In this document: positions 27,988-36,413 of the stretch, piece by piece
Position numbering within the stretch: position 1 is the first letter of the stretch
Layout of the letters: the number at the start of each line of letters is the position of its first letter
Assembly (NCBI RefSeq): GCF_002008225.1
Contig: NZ_MRDH01000039.1
Location: 124,001 to 188,000, forward strand
From: Agrobacterium salinitolerans
Lineage (GTDB): Bacteria > Pseudomonadota > Alphaproteobacteria > Rhizobiales > Rhizobiaceae
DNA: 64,000 nt
Direction: 5' to 3'
Position numbers and translations under genes: made by a program
The notes under the pieces: generated by a model
What the model saw: the letters and a program-made list of their open reading frames with translations, nothing else
Told to the model about the DNA's origin: nothing
Database searches by the model: none

Positions 27988-29100
27988 TTGGGTCAGCTTT
28001 ATCTCAACAACGTCCGCAAGAACTATGGACACTTCGAAGTCATCAAGGGCGTTCAGCTCGACATCAGGGATGGCGAGTTCGTCGTTTTTGTCGGCCCCTC
28101 GGGATGCGGCAAATCCACATTGCTGCGCATGATCGCCGGTCTTGAGGATATTTCCGGCGGCGACGTCGTCATCAATGGCGTGAAGGTCAATGACTTGCCG
28201 CCGGTCAAGCGCGGCATCGCCATGGTGTTCCAGTCCTATGCGCTTTATCCGCACATGACGGTGTTTGAAAACATTGCTTTTCCGCTGCGCGTCGAAAAGA
28301 TGGAAGAGGACAAGATCAGGCAGAAGGTCGAGGGTGTGGCCAAGATCCTCCAGCTCGACCAGCGTCTGCAGCAGCGCCCCGGCATGTTGTCCGGCGGTCA
28401 GCGCCAGCGCGTGGCGATCGGCCGCGCCATCGTTCGCGAGCCGAAAATATTCCTGTTCGACGAGCCGCTTTCCAACCTCGACGCTGCCCTTCGCGCCGAC
28501 ATGCGCATCGAACTTACCAATCTTCACCGGACGCTGAAGGCGACGATGATCTATGTCACCCACGACCAGGTGGAAGCCATGACCATGGCCGACCGCATCG
28601 TGGTGCTGAACGCCGGTAAAATTGCCCAAGTCGGCGCACCGCTCGAGCTTTATCACAAGCCGGCTAACCTGTTCGTGGCCGGCTTCATCGGCAACCCGAA
28701 AATGAATTTCCTGAAGGTCACCTGCAAATCCGTCAGCGCCGAGGGTGTGACTGTGGACTATGAGGGACAGACGGTCACCGTGCCGGTGGAACCCCGCGCC
28801 GGTCTTGAAGGCGCGCAGCTGACGCTCGGCATCCGCCCGGAACATACCGGTCTCGAACCGGCCGACCTCAATGTCACGGTCGCACCCAGCGTGATCGAGC
28901 GGCTCGGGGTCAATACCATTGCTTATGGTGTCGCGCCGACGGGTGAGAATTATTGCGCGTTGCTTTCCGGCTCCGCACCTGTGGTCGTGGATGAGCCCAT
29001 CGTCACCGGTATCAAGGCTTCGGACTGCCATCTGTTTGATGAGAGCGGCGTTGCGCTGGAAAGGCGCGTCGATCTTTCAGTCCTCAAGCTGATCCAATAA
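27988..29100 (+). CDS. Sugar ABC transporter ATPase (MalK/UgpC/MsmK type)
   Basis: A 370-residue CUT1-type ATPase. Walker A is GPSGCGKST, the Q-loop is [16 protein letters not shown], the signature is [20 protein letters not shown], Walker B is [12 protein letters not shown], and the switch His is in [20 protein letters not shown]. The C-terminal TOBE/OB domain ([20 protein letters not shown] onward, [11 protein letters not shown]) is the regulatory part typical of MalK homologues. The start is TTG at 27988, with GGGAGAGG six bases upstream; no ATG or GTG fits the conserved N-terminus [13 protein letters not shown]. It completes the importer encoded from 24791. Because it is 187 bases downstream, behind a hairpin, its expression may differ from that of the binding protein. 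Confidence 0.93.
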   Translation: MGQLYLNNVRKNYGHFEVIKGVQLDIRDGEFVVFVGPSGCGKSTLLRMIAGLEDISGGDVVINGVKVNDLPPVKRGIAMVFQSYALYPHMTVFENIAFPLRVEKMEEDKIRQKVEGVAKILQLDQRLQQRPGMLSGGQRQRVAIGRAIVREPKIFLFDEPLSNLDAALRADMRIELTNLHRTLKATMIYVTHDQVEAMTMADRIVVLNAGKIAQVGAPLELYHKPANLFVAGFIGNPKMNFLKVTCKSVSAEGVTVDYEGQTVTVPVEPRAGLEGAQLTLGIRPEHTGLEPADLNVTVAPSVIERLGVNTIAYGVAPTGENYCALLSGSAPVVVDEPIVTGIKASDCHLFDESGVALERRVDLSVLKLIQ

Positions 29101-29108
29101 GGCGCAGG

Positions 29109-29144
29109 AGCCGGGCCATGTTCTCTGTTTCCCCATGCCCGGCT
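29109..29144 (+). other. Hairpin after the ABC ATPase gene
   Basis: AGCCGGGC (29109-29116) pairs with GCCCGGCT (29137-29144), eight base pairs with a 20-base loop, nine bases past the ATPase stop. No T-run follows, so it could aid Rho-dependent termination or mRNA stability. The role is uncertain. Confidence 0.35.
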
Positions 29145-29190
29145 GTTCCTGAGGCGATCCGTCTCCAGCAGCATTTTCCTGCTCATTCCA

Positions 29191-29223
29191 GACGAAAAAA
29201 TAAAGCCGGGCTTTCGGCCCGGC
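29191..29223 (-). terminator. Intrinsic terminator of the NTF2-like gene
   Basis: On the minus strand GCCGGGC and GCCCGGC pair (arms 29217-29223 and 29205-29211, five-base loop), followed by TTTATTTTTTCGTC. It lies 30 bases past the stop at 29253. Confidence 0.82.
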
Positions 29224-29252
29224 ATGCAAAGCTTGTCAAGATTTCTTCTGGA

Positions 29253-29738
29253 TCACGGCATGGGGTTGGGCATGTAGCCGGTGAAACCGCTGATCTTCCA
29301 GCGTCCCTGATGCAGCCGGCAATAATAGAGCGTCTGCCATTTCATGACGTCGAAGCTGCCGTCGGCCTTGCGAAGCCCGCCGTCGAACTTCTTGCGCACC
29401 AGCGCGGTCTCACCTTCCACTTCGATTTCTTCCAGCGTGGTGGTCGCAAAGATAGCATCGCGCGGGTTCTCTGCGAATTGCTGGGTTTGAAAATCCTGCG
29501 CCTGCCGCAGCCACTCGTCCCGATAGGCGCCGAGCGAAGGGAAGGACAAGCGCCAATTGTCCGGGTTCGCATCCCGGTTGGCGTTGATGCCGAGAAAGCC
29601 GTCCTCGACGAAATCATCCGCGACCTTCGACCAGTCGGCGGCCAGAAAAGCGTCGATGTCACGCGTTACCAGCATCTCCCAGATGGAATGGCGGGCGATG
29701 TCTGTTTCGGGAAAAGGGTTTTTGAAGGGATCACGCAT
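29253..29738 (-). CDS. NTF2-like (SnoaL-fold) protein of unknown function
   Basis: A 161-residue cytoplasmic protein that looks like the NTF2/SnoaL alpha+beta cone fold. The N-terminal helix FPETDIARHSIWEMLVTRDI, then AFLAADWSKVADDFVEDGFL, is followed by alternating strands, including TTLEEIEVEGETALVRKKFD and TLYYCRLHQGRWKISGFTGY. The closing strand with RWKISGFTGYMPNPMP is typical of the fold. No catalytic residues can be named with confidence. It is divergent from the RpiR-type regulator gene and shares with it an intergenic region containing paired dyad sites, so it may belong to the same regulon. It has its own terminator. Confidence 0.8.
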   Translation of the reverse strand: MRDPFKNPFPETDIARHSIWEMLVTRDIDAFLAADWSKVADDFVEDGFLGINANRDANPDNWRLSFPSLGAYRDEWLRQAQDFQTQQFAENPRDAIFATTTLEEIEVEGETALVRKKFDGGLRKADGSFDVMKWQTLYYCRLHQGRWKISGFTGYMPNPMP

Positions 29739-29753
29739 GGTTTCGGTCCGGTG

Positions 29754-29842
29754 TTGAAATTATTTTCAAGATTTGGAGATTTCTCTGGTGTTGATTGTTG
29801 GCATATGCTCATCTCTCAATCAACAAAGAAAATAATTTTCAA
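29754..29842. promoter_or_regulatory. Paired dyad operators in front of the RpiR-linked operon
   Basis: TTGAAATTATTTTCAA at 29754-29769 is a palindrome (TTGAAA-N4-TTTCAA). GAAAATAATTTTC at 29828-29840, followed by AA, is a second, nearly identical dyad on the other side. Between them GTTGATTG (29790-29797) and CAATCAAC (29817-29824) form a further inverted repeat, with GCATATGC (29801-29808) near the centre. Palindromes of the GAAA...TTTC kind are common targets of RpiR/MurR-type regulators, and such a gene starts at 29982. The assignment is inference from position and motif style. Confidence 0.6.
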
Positions 29843-29981
29843 ATTAAAGGTGTGCGTGGTGTCGTCAGCAAGACGAAACATCCTTGACTCATGGATCTAT
29901 GCGGTTGACGGGCGCGCTTTCTTAGGGTGCATCGGAAACGGGGCCAAGCCTTAAGTTTTGGCGGAACGGAGACCGGTGAAC

Positions 29982-30845
29982 ATGGATATTTTTGCAAGAA
30001 TACAGGAAGACAGGGGACAATTCTCGCAGTCTGAGCGACGGATTGCCGATATTCTGGTTTCGGACTTCGAATTCGCCGTCAATGCCTCGATCATCGAGCT
30101 GGCGGCGCGCGCGGAAGTGTCTCCGCCGACCGTGACGCGGTTCTGCCGCCGGCTGGGGTGCCAGAGCTTTTCGGATTTCAAGGTCAGCCTCGCCAAGACG
30201 GCCTATGTGGGTATCCGATATCTCACCTCCGAACCCTCCAGCACGGGACCCTCCGATGTTGCGGAAGAGGTGCTCGCCAAGGCGCAGGAAGCGCTTTTCC
30301 TGCTGCACAGGACGCTCGATCCGGCCCTTGCCGATGAAGCGGCGATCAGGATCGCCAATAGCGGCATGATCTATGCCTTCGGCGCTGGCGGCAATTCCTC
30401 GATGATCGCTTCGGAAATCCAGAACCGGCTGTTCCGCCTGGGGTTGCGCGTTTCGACCAGCGCCGATCACAGCATGCAGCTGATGATGACCGCCGCTGCG
30501 CGCAAGGAAGATGTCGTCATCGGCTCGTCCTTTTCTGGCCGTAACATGGAACTGGTGAAGTGTTTCAAGCTGGCGCGGGAAATGGGGGTCACCACCATTG
30601 CGCTCACCCAGAGCGACACGCCTGTTGCCGCGGCCGCCGACATGGTGGTGGCCGTCAATGTGCCCGAGGGGAACAATATCTTCCGCCCCACTTCATCGCG
30701 CTACGCCTATCTGGCCGCCGTCGATGTTCTGGCAACGCTTGCTGCCTATCATCAACGGCAACGATCGATGGTGACGTTACGTCACATCAAGCAGCAGTTG
30801 GTGGAGCATCGCGATCCGGACGACAAACAATTGCTCGGTGACTGA
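29982..30845 (+). CDS. MurR/RpiR-family transcriptional regulator
   Basis: A 287-residue regulator. The N-terminal RpiR helix-turn-helix is ARIQEDRGQFSQSERRIADI followed by SIIELAARAEVSPPTVTRFC and RRLGCQSFSDFKVSLAK. The C-terminal SIS domain binds a phosphosugar and includes GMIYAFGAGGNSSMIASEIQ, VVIGSSFSGRNMELVKCFKL and GVTTIALTQSDTPVAAAADM. ATG 29982 (GGAG at 29968-29971) is preferred over a TTG at 29958. It heads a plus-strand run of SDR, GH20 hexosaminidase, M81 peptidase, MFS carrier and cutC. The effector is therefore likely an amino-sugar phosphate such as GlcNAc-6-P or MurNAc-6-P (inference). Paired dyads upstream suggest autoregulation and control of the divergent NTF2-like gene. 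Confidence 0.92.
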   Translation: MDIFARIQEDRGQFSQSERRIADILVSDFEFAVNASIIELAARAEVSPPTVTRFCRRLGCQSFSDFKVSLAKTAYVGIRYLTSEPSSTGPSDVAEEVLAKAQEALFLLHRTLDPALADEAAIRIANSGMIYAFGAGGNSSMIASEIQNRLFRLGLRVSTSADHSMQLMMTAAARKEDVVIGSSFSGRNMELVKCFKLAREMGVTTIALTQSDTPVAAAADMVVAVNVPEGNNIFRPTSSRYAYLAAVDVLATLAAYHQRQRSMVTLRHIKQQLVEHRDPDDKQLLGD

Positions 30846-30927
30846 GGCGGGCTGACAAACAACATAGGCTGCTTTGCCTGAGATCCGTTCTGTGGCGGGT
30901 CGGAAAGCTTCAAGGGAGTTTCAGGAG

Positions 30928-31710
30928 ATGAAGGACAGGAAAGACCAGCTCGCCGTCGTTACCGGCGCGGCAGGTGATATTGGCCGGGCGATTGCCGCGG
31001 CGCTCGCTGAAAGCCATGCAAAGGTCGTGTTGGTCGATATCGACCGCGGCGCCCTTTCGAGCGCGCTATCGGCGCTTTCCGATCCCCGCTTCGTTGCGAA
31101 AACCTGCGATGTCACCGACCCGCAGGACCTTGCAAGGCTGGCCGCCGAGGTTGCGGCGCTGGGCGATGTTGTAACCCTCGTCAACAATGCGGGCGCCGCA
31201 AGGGCGGTCAGCCTGCATGACACGACCGCCGATATATGGCGCAAGGACAATGCGCTCAATCTGGAAGCGCCGTTTCTCTGCTTCAGGGCTTTCGAAGAGG
31301 CGTTGAAGAAAACCCAGGGGGCGGTGGTTAATATCACCTCCGTCAATGGCATGGCGGTGTTCGGGCATCCTGCCTATAGCGCGGCAAAGGCCGGGCTGAT
31401 CCATCTGACCAAGCTGATCGCCGTCGAATACGGCAAATTCGGCATTCGCGCCAACGCCGTGGCACCGGGCACCGTGCGCACGCAGGCGTGGGAAGCGCGG
31501 GCTGCAAGCAATCCTCAGGTCTTTGAGGAAGCAAAGCATTGGTATCCCCTGCAGCGCATCGTGAAACCTGAAGACGTGGCCAATGCCGTCGCCTTTCTGG
31601 CCGGCCCGCAGGCCGCCGCCATCAGCGGCGTGTGCCTGCCGGTCGATTGTGGTCTCACGGCAGGGCAGGCGCCGCTGGCCCGGACATTTTCGCAATCCGA
31701 ACATTACTGA
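30928..31710 (+). CDS. Short-chain dehydrogenase/reductase
   Basis: A classical SDR of 260 residues from ATG 30928; an in-frame ATG at 30874 would add 18 residues without family resemblance. The cofactor motif is VVTGAAGDIGRAIAAALAES (TGxxxGIG with Asp in place of the first-Ile region), VLVDID favours NAD(H) through the acidic residue at the end of the second strand, and NNAGAA follows. The catalytic Ser-Tyr-Lys are in ITSVNG and PAYSAAKAG. The C-terminal part has APGTVRTQAWEARA and AISGVCLPVDCGLTAG. It probably oxidises a sugar or sugar alcohol in the RpiR operon; the substrate is unknown. It lies 44 bases before the hexosaminidase gene. Confidence 0.9.
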   Translation: MKDRKDQLAVVTGAAGDIGRAIAAALAESHAKVVLVDIDRGALSSALSALSDPRFVAKTCDVTDPQDLARLAAEVAALGDVVTLVNNAGAARAVSLHDTTADIWRKDNALNLEAPFLCFRAFEEALKKTQGAVVNITSVNGMAVFGHPAYSAAKAGLIHLTKLIAVEYGKFGIRANAVAPGTVRTQAWEARAASNPQVFEEAKHWYPLQRIVKPEDVANAVAFLAGPQAAAISGVCLPVDCGLTAGQAPLARTFSQSEHY

Positions 31711-31754
31711 CCGAAACCCGCTGACGGGTTCAATGCGCAATAAAGGGGAGCATC

Positions 31755-33674
31755 ATGGCGCTCGCACAGTATCGTCTTGAAAATTCGTGGCATCCGCTCG
31801 CAGACTCCGCATCCGGCGGCTTCACCTTCACGCTGGTCAATCTTTCCCGCGAGCCGCTGAAGGATTTTCGCATCGTCTACACGTCGTTGACGCGGACGGT
31901 AGACAAACCTACGTGCGACAATGCCGTTTATCTGCGCCGCAATGCCAATTTCCATGAATTTGCACCGCCGCCGGGTTTTGTGCTGGAGTCCGGAAAATCC
32001 TGGTGCTTCACCGTCGATGGCCTGTTGCGGTCCGCCCGACATCGCACAGACGGCGCGAAATCTGCCTATATCAGTCTTGCCGATGGCACACATCGCGCCG
32101 TCGATGTCGGTGACCTGATGATGGATGGACGCCACAGCGAGCCGGCGCCGGTGCTGCTGCCGGAGGGCAAGCTCGATCTGCCCTTTTCGATCCAGCCATG
32201 GCCCGCTGAAATCGATGCAGAACCGGGTGAGGGTTTTCCCGTCGCGCTTTTCCCGGCGGAAGATGCGGGCGCAGAAGAAGTGCTTGCGGTGGAAACCGTG
32301 CTTTCGCTGTTCCGCCGGCTTTTTGCCGTCGGCCACGTGCCTTTCAGCCTCGCGCCGGTTCACGAGGGAAAACCGCTGCGTTTCAAGCGGCATAGCGGAC
32401 TGGAAGCGGAAGGTTATCGCCTCAGCTTTTCCAAAGAAGCCGTTGTCGTAGAATATTCGGCCGCTGCCGGCCTGCAATATGGTCTGACGGTTCTGGCGCA
32501 GCTGCTGCATGGTGCGCGCATCGATCCGAAATTCCGTTTCCCGGCCTCCGGCACCATCAGCGATGCGCCGCGTTACAGTTGGCGTGGCTGCCACCTCGAT
32601 GTTTCGCGGCAATTCTATCCGACAGGCGATGTCCTGCGGCTTATCGATATTCTCGCATGGCTGCGCATGAACCGCTTCCATTGGCACCTGACGGATGACG
32701 AGGCATGGCGGCTCGAAATCAAGGCCTATCCGCTGCTGACCACCGTCGGCGCCACGCGCGGCCCGGATGCGCCGCTCCTGCCGCAGCTCGGTAACGGGGC
32801 TGAGCCGGTGTCGGGCTATTACACGCAGGATGAGGTGCGCATGGTCGTCGCGCATGCGGCGGCATTGAACGTCGAAATCGTGCCGGAAGTCGATATTCCC
32901 GGCCACAGCACGGCGGCTCTCGTGGCCTATCCGGAGCTGACGGATGGGCAGGAAGCGCCGGACAGCTACCGCTCTGTGCAGGGATATCCGAACAATGCGC
33001 TCAACCCGGCCATCGAGTCGACCTATGAATTCCTCGGCAAGATATTCGACGAGATGGTGGAGCTGTTCCCATCGCGGCTGATCCATATTGGCGGCGATGA
33101 GGTTGCGGATGGGTCGTGGCTGACCTCGCCGCTTGCCAAGGCGCTGATGGAAAAGGAAGGGCTCGACGGCACCTTCGGCATTCAGTCCTATTTCATGAAG
33201 CGCATCCAGGGCATGCTGCATGAGCGCGGCCGCCAGCTTGCCGGCTGGGACGAAGTTTCCCATGGTGGTGGCGTCGATCCGGCCGGAACATTGCTGATGG
33301 CATGGCAGAAGCCGGAAGTCGGCCTTGAGCTTGCAAAGCAGGGCTACGACGTGGTGATGACCCCGGGTCAGGCCTATTATCTCGACATGGTGCAGGATGA
33401 AGCCTGGCAGGAGCCGGGGGCGAGCTGGGCCGGCACCGTTCCGCCTTCGCATACTTATGCCTATGAGGCTGTTGGCGAATTTCCCGAGGAGTTGAAGGAG
33501 CGGATGAAGGGCGTTCAGGCTTGCATCTGGTCCGAACATTTCCTCAATCGCGCCTATTTCAACCATCTGGTTTTCCCCCGTCTGCCAGCGATTGCCGAGG
33601 CGGCGTGGACGCCAAGGGCGCAAAAGGACTGGTTGCGTTTTGCGGCCATCGTCCCCTTGAGCCCGGTTTATTGA
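31755..33674 (+). CDS. Beta-N-acetylhexosaminidase, GH20, apparently cytoplasmic
   Basis: A 639-residue GH20 enzyme that releases terminal beta-linked GlcNAc or GalNAc. The N-terminal 130 residues form a beta domain (GGFTFTLVNLSREPLKDFRI), the GH20b-like domain follows, and the catalytic TIM barrel starts near residue 275 (RYSWRGCHLDVSRQFYPTGD). The barrel holds MNRFHWHLTDDEAWRLEIKA, VPEVDIPGHSTAAL and the catalytic pair D448-E449 in HIGGDEVADGSW, with GWDEVSHGG and MTPGQAYYLDM later. No signal peptide is visible at the N-terminus (MALAQYRLENSWHPL). It therefore probably acts in the cytoplasm on imported oligosaccharides or peptidoglycan fragments rather than on external chitin. It is 12 bases before the M81 peptidase gene, in the RpiR-headed operon. 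Confidence 0.93.
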   Translation: MALAQYRLENSWHPLADSASGGFTFTLVNLSREPLKDFRIVYTSLTRTVDKPTCDNAVYLRRNANFHEFAPPPGFVLESGKSWCFTVDGLLRSARHRTDGAKSAYISLADGTHRAVDVGDLMMDGRHSEPAPVLLPEGKLDLPFSIQPWPAEIDAEPGEGFPVALFPAEDAGAEEVLAVETVLSLFRRLFAVGHVPFSLAPVHEGKPLRFKRHSGLEAEGYRLSFSKEAVVVEYSAAAGLQYGLTVLAQLLHGARIDPKFRFPASGTISDAPRYSWRGCHLDVSRQFYPTGDVLRLIDILAWLRMNRFHWHLTDDEAWRLEIKAYPLLTTVGATRGPDAPLLPQLGNGAEPVSGYYTQDEVRMVVAHAAALNVEIVPEVDIPGHSTAALVAYPELTDGQEAPDSYRSVQGYPNNALNPAIESTYEFLGKIFDEMVELFPSRLIHIGGDEVADGSWLTSPLAKALMEKEGLDGTFGIQSYFMKRIQGMLHERGRQLAGWDEVSHGGGVDPAGTLLMAWQKPEVGLELAKQGYDVVMTPGQAYYLDMVQDEAWQEPGASWAGTVPPSHTYAYEAVGEFPEELKERMKGVQACIWSEHFLNRAYFNHLVFPRLPAIAEAAWTPRAQKDWLRFAAIVPLSPVY

Positions 33675-33686
33675 GGGGAAACCGAC

Positions 33687-35120
33687 ATGCGTATTGCCGT
33701 GGGTGGAATTCATACCGAATGCAGCACCTATTCGCCGGTGCTGATGGGCGAGCAGGATTTTCGCGTCTTTCGCGGCGCGGAACTGCTGGAGGCCGAGTAT
33801 TTCAGTTTCCTCGGAGAAGGCGGGGCGGACGTGTTGCCGCTTCTGCATGCGCGGGCGGTGCCGGGTGGTCCGGTGTCACGCGTGGCCTATGACGCTTTCA
33901 AGCGGGAGTTCCTCGAACGCCTGAAGGCGTCGTTGCCGCTGGACGGGCTTTATCTCGCCATGCACGGTGCGATGAATGTCGAAGGCATGGACGATGCGGA
34001 AGGTGACTGGATTTCAAGCGCCCGCGCCGTCGTCGGGCCGGATGTCGTGGTCGCCGCGAGTTATGATCTGCATGGCAATGTCAGCCAGACGATTATCGAT
34101 CAGTTGGATATCTTTGCCGGCTACCGAACCGCGCCGCATATCGATGTGCGCGAGACGATGGTGCGGGCATGGACGATGTTGCTCAAGGCTCTGAAGTCGG
34201 GAGAAAGACCCGGCGTGACCTGGGCGAAAATCCCTGTTCTGCTGCCGGGTGAAAAAACCTCCACGGAGGATGAACCCGCCAAAAGCCTCTATGCCGTGCT
34301 GCCTGATTACGATGCGCGGTCCGGCATATGGGATGCGAATTTCATGATCGGCTACGTCTGGGCGGACGAACCCCGGGCGACGGCCTGCGCCGTGGTGACG
34401 GGAACGGACAAAGCGGCCGCACAGGCGGTCGCGGCCGAGATTGCGCAATCCTACTGGAATGCCCGGCAGGATTTTCGTTTCGGGCCTGTGACGGAGCCGC
34501 TCGAGGCCATTCTGGATATCGCCGAAAACACGGCAACGCGGCCGATCATCTTGGCCGACTCCGGGGATAACCCGACCGGCGGCGGGGTTGGCGATCGCGC
34601 CGATGTTCTGGCTGCGCTGATTGCGCGCAACTGGCAGGGTGCGCTGCTGGGCGGCATCACCGACAGGCCGGCGGTCGAAGCCTGTTTTGCGGCCGGCGAA
34701 GGTGCGAGCCTTTCCCTGAAGATCGGCGGCAGTCTCGATCCGCAGAGCCAGTCCGTGACCGTCGCAGCCCGTGTTGTGAAATTGGACGACCCAGGTGCTG
34801 CTGACCAGCGTCAGGCAGTGGTCGCCATCGGCGGCGTCACGGTCATTCTGGCGGCGCGGCGCAGGCCTTATCACATGATCTCCGATTTCACCCGTCTCGG
34901 CTTTAATCCAAAGGAGGTGCGGTTACTGGTCGTCAAGTCCGGTTATCTTTCGCCGGAGCTTGCGCCTATCGCCAATCCCAACCTCATGGCGCTGACGGAA
35001 GGGGTCATCAATCAGGATATCGAAAATCTTCCCAATCGCCGCCGGGACGGCGATTTGTACCCATGGAAGCCGCATTTCGATTATACCCCTCAGCCCATCC
35101 TTTCGGCCCGCTGGCGATGA
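33687..35120 (+). CDS. M81-family metallopeptidase (MlrC-like)
   Basis: A 477-residue protein of the M81 (microcystinase C, MlrC) family, two-domain zinc metallopeptidases that cut small peptides. The N-terminal domain has MRIAVGGIHTECSTYSPVLM, LPLDGLYLAMHGAMNVEGMD with its D-E and H metal-type residues, VVAASYDLHGNVSQ and YRTAPHIDVRETMVRAW. The C-terminal domain has ILADSGDNPTGGGVGDRADV and the late VKSGYLSPELAPIANPNLMA. In this operon it sits with a hexosaminidase and an RpiR regulator, which fits breakdown of peptide-linked amino sugars such as muropeptides (inference). It may equally be a cyclic-amide or amino-acid-derivative hydrolase, because substrates of most family members are unknown. 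Confidence 0.9.
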   Translation: MRIAVGGIHTECSTYSPVLMGEQDFRVFRGAELLEAEYFSFLGEGGADVLPLLHARAVPGGPVSRVAYDAFKREFLERLKASLPLDGLYLAMHGAMNVEGMDDAEGDWISSARAVVGPDVVVAASYDLHGNVSQTIIDQLDIFAGYRTAPHIDVRETMVRAWTMLLKALKSGERPGVTWAKIPVLLPGEKTSTEDEPAKSLYAVLPDYDARSGIWDANFMIGYVWADEPRATACAVVTGTDKAAAQAVAAEIAQSYWNARQDFRFGPVTEPLEAILDIAENTATRPIILADSGDNPTGGGVGDRADVLAALIARNWQGALLGGITDRPAVEACFAAGEGASLSLKIGGSLDPQSQSVTVAARVVKLDDPGAADQRQAVVAIGGVTVILAARRRPYHMISDFTRLGFNPKEVRLLVVKSGYLSPELAPIANPNLMALTEGVINQDIENLPNRRRDGDLYPWKPHFDYTPQPILSARWR

Positions 35121-35181
35121 CAGCGGTTCGGTAGCTTTACCCAGCGATCCGGCGGCGCCGGATCATCTCAGGCGAATATCC

Positions 35182-36387
35182 ATGCCGTCGGCTCTTTCCA
35201 TCGTCATCAACAATCCGTCGATCCGCATCGGGGCGCTCGCCATCCTGTTCTTCGGGTTTTCGAATGCGGCGACCGCCCCCTATCAGGCGGTCATCGGTAT
35301 TCGCGAAATCGGGCTGAGCAACAGCGTCTATTCGCTGCTGATGCTATTTGCTGCCGTCATCAACGTCAGCGCCAGCGTGTTGATGGGTATTGTTGCAGAC
35401 AGGCTGGGTGAATATCGCAAGCCAATGCTCTATATCGCGCTCTTCGGCGTCAGCGGTTATCTGCTGGTCTATCTGGCCGGCAACGCCACCGCCTTCGTCG
35501 CTGCAAAGCTGGTGCTTCTGCCGATTTTCGGAGCGATGAATTCGTTGATCTTCGCCCATGTGCGCGCAGACGCGCGCAATCTTTCGACGGGTGAGATGAT
35601 CGCGGTGAATTCGATCATGCGGGCAACCATCTCGCTTTCCTGGGTGCTGGTGCCGGGCATTGTCGGTGTTTTTCTGGTGAATTCCGGCAATATGCTGATG
35701 GCGTTCCTGTTTTCGGGCATCTGCGCACTTGTCTGCTTTCTGCTCGTCGCCTTCTGCCTGCCGCGGGCCGCCACGCCTGCATCGGCAAATACCGAAGCGC
35801 GGTTCGGCCTGCGCGCGTCGCTTGCGGAAATCGGATCCCGGCGGGTGCTGCTCCGGATCATCGCCATCGCGCTCATCTGCTCGATGCTGCATCTCAACGA
35901 TTCCGTGCGTTCGCTCATCATAACCGGACAGGCCAAGGGCACGGTGGCGGATATCGGCATTGTCGCGGGCATCGTCGCTGCGCTGGAAATCGTCTTCATT
36001 CTCCTGTGGGGCTGGATCGAGAAAAAGGTTCCGCAGACGCTGACACTTGCGGCGGGAGCGGGGCTCTATGCCATCTATCTCATTCTGCAGGGGCTTGCTT
36101 CAGCGCCGTGGCATATCTACGCCCAAACGGTCATCAGTGCGCTGGGCGCTGCCGCGATCATCAGCATTCCAATTACCTACCTGCAGGAGCTGATCGCGGA
36201 CCGGCCGGGACTCGGAAGCTCGCTGATCGCCGTGAATATCTTCCTCGGTGCCGGTCTGGGTGCGTTGATTTTTGCCATTGGAACCCTGGTTTCCAGCTAT
36301 TCGGGGACTTCCATATTGGGTGCGATGGTGGGGCTGGGCGGCGTTTATATGCTTTACGCGCTTGATGGAAAGGGCCGCCGCAGGTAA
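35182..36387 (+). CDS. Major facilitator superfamily transporter
   Basis: A 401-residue polytopic membrane protein with about twelve hydrophobic segments. The loop between segments 2 and 3 carries the MFS motif A variant GIVADRLGEYRKPM. Other landmarks are FFGFSNAATAPYQAVIGIRE and the C-terminal GLGSSLIAVNIFLGAGLGAL. It resembles sugar-efflux/SetA-like carriers (YQAVIGIREIGLSNSVYSLL has the flavour of that group), but the match is not decisive. Given the operon, it may export or import an amino sugar, a peptide fragment or a product of the GH20/M81 enzymes. It is 61 bases after the M81 gene and 26 bases before cutC. Confidence 0.87.
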   Translation: MPSALSIVINNPSIRIGALAILFFGFSNAATAPYQAVIGIREIGLSNSVYSLLMLFAAVINVSASVLMGIVADRLGEYRKPMLYIALFGVSGYLLVYLAGNATAFVAAKLVLLPIFGAMNSLIFAHVRADARNLSTGEMIAVNSIMRATISLSWVLVPGIVGVFLVNSGNMLMAFLFSGICALVCFLLVAFCLPRAATPASANTEARFGLRASLAEIGSRRVLLRIIAIALICSMLHLNDSVRSLIITGQAKGTVADIGIVAGIVAALEIVFILLWGWIEKKVPQTLTLAAGAGLYAIYLILQGLASAPWHIYAQTVISALGAAAIISIPITYLQELIADRPGLGSSLIAVNIFLGAGLGALIFAIGTLVSSYSGTSILGAMVGLGGVYMLYALDGKGRRR

Positions 36388-36413
36388 CGGCCACCCAAAT
36401 GAAAGAGGTTACG

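Noticed and set aside
31704-33848. A 714-codon open frame on the minus strand opposite the hexosaminidase gene
   Set aside because: The plus strand encodes a clear GH20 enzyme over the same span; the antisense product has no domain and no ribosome site.
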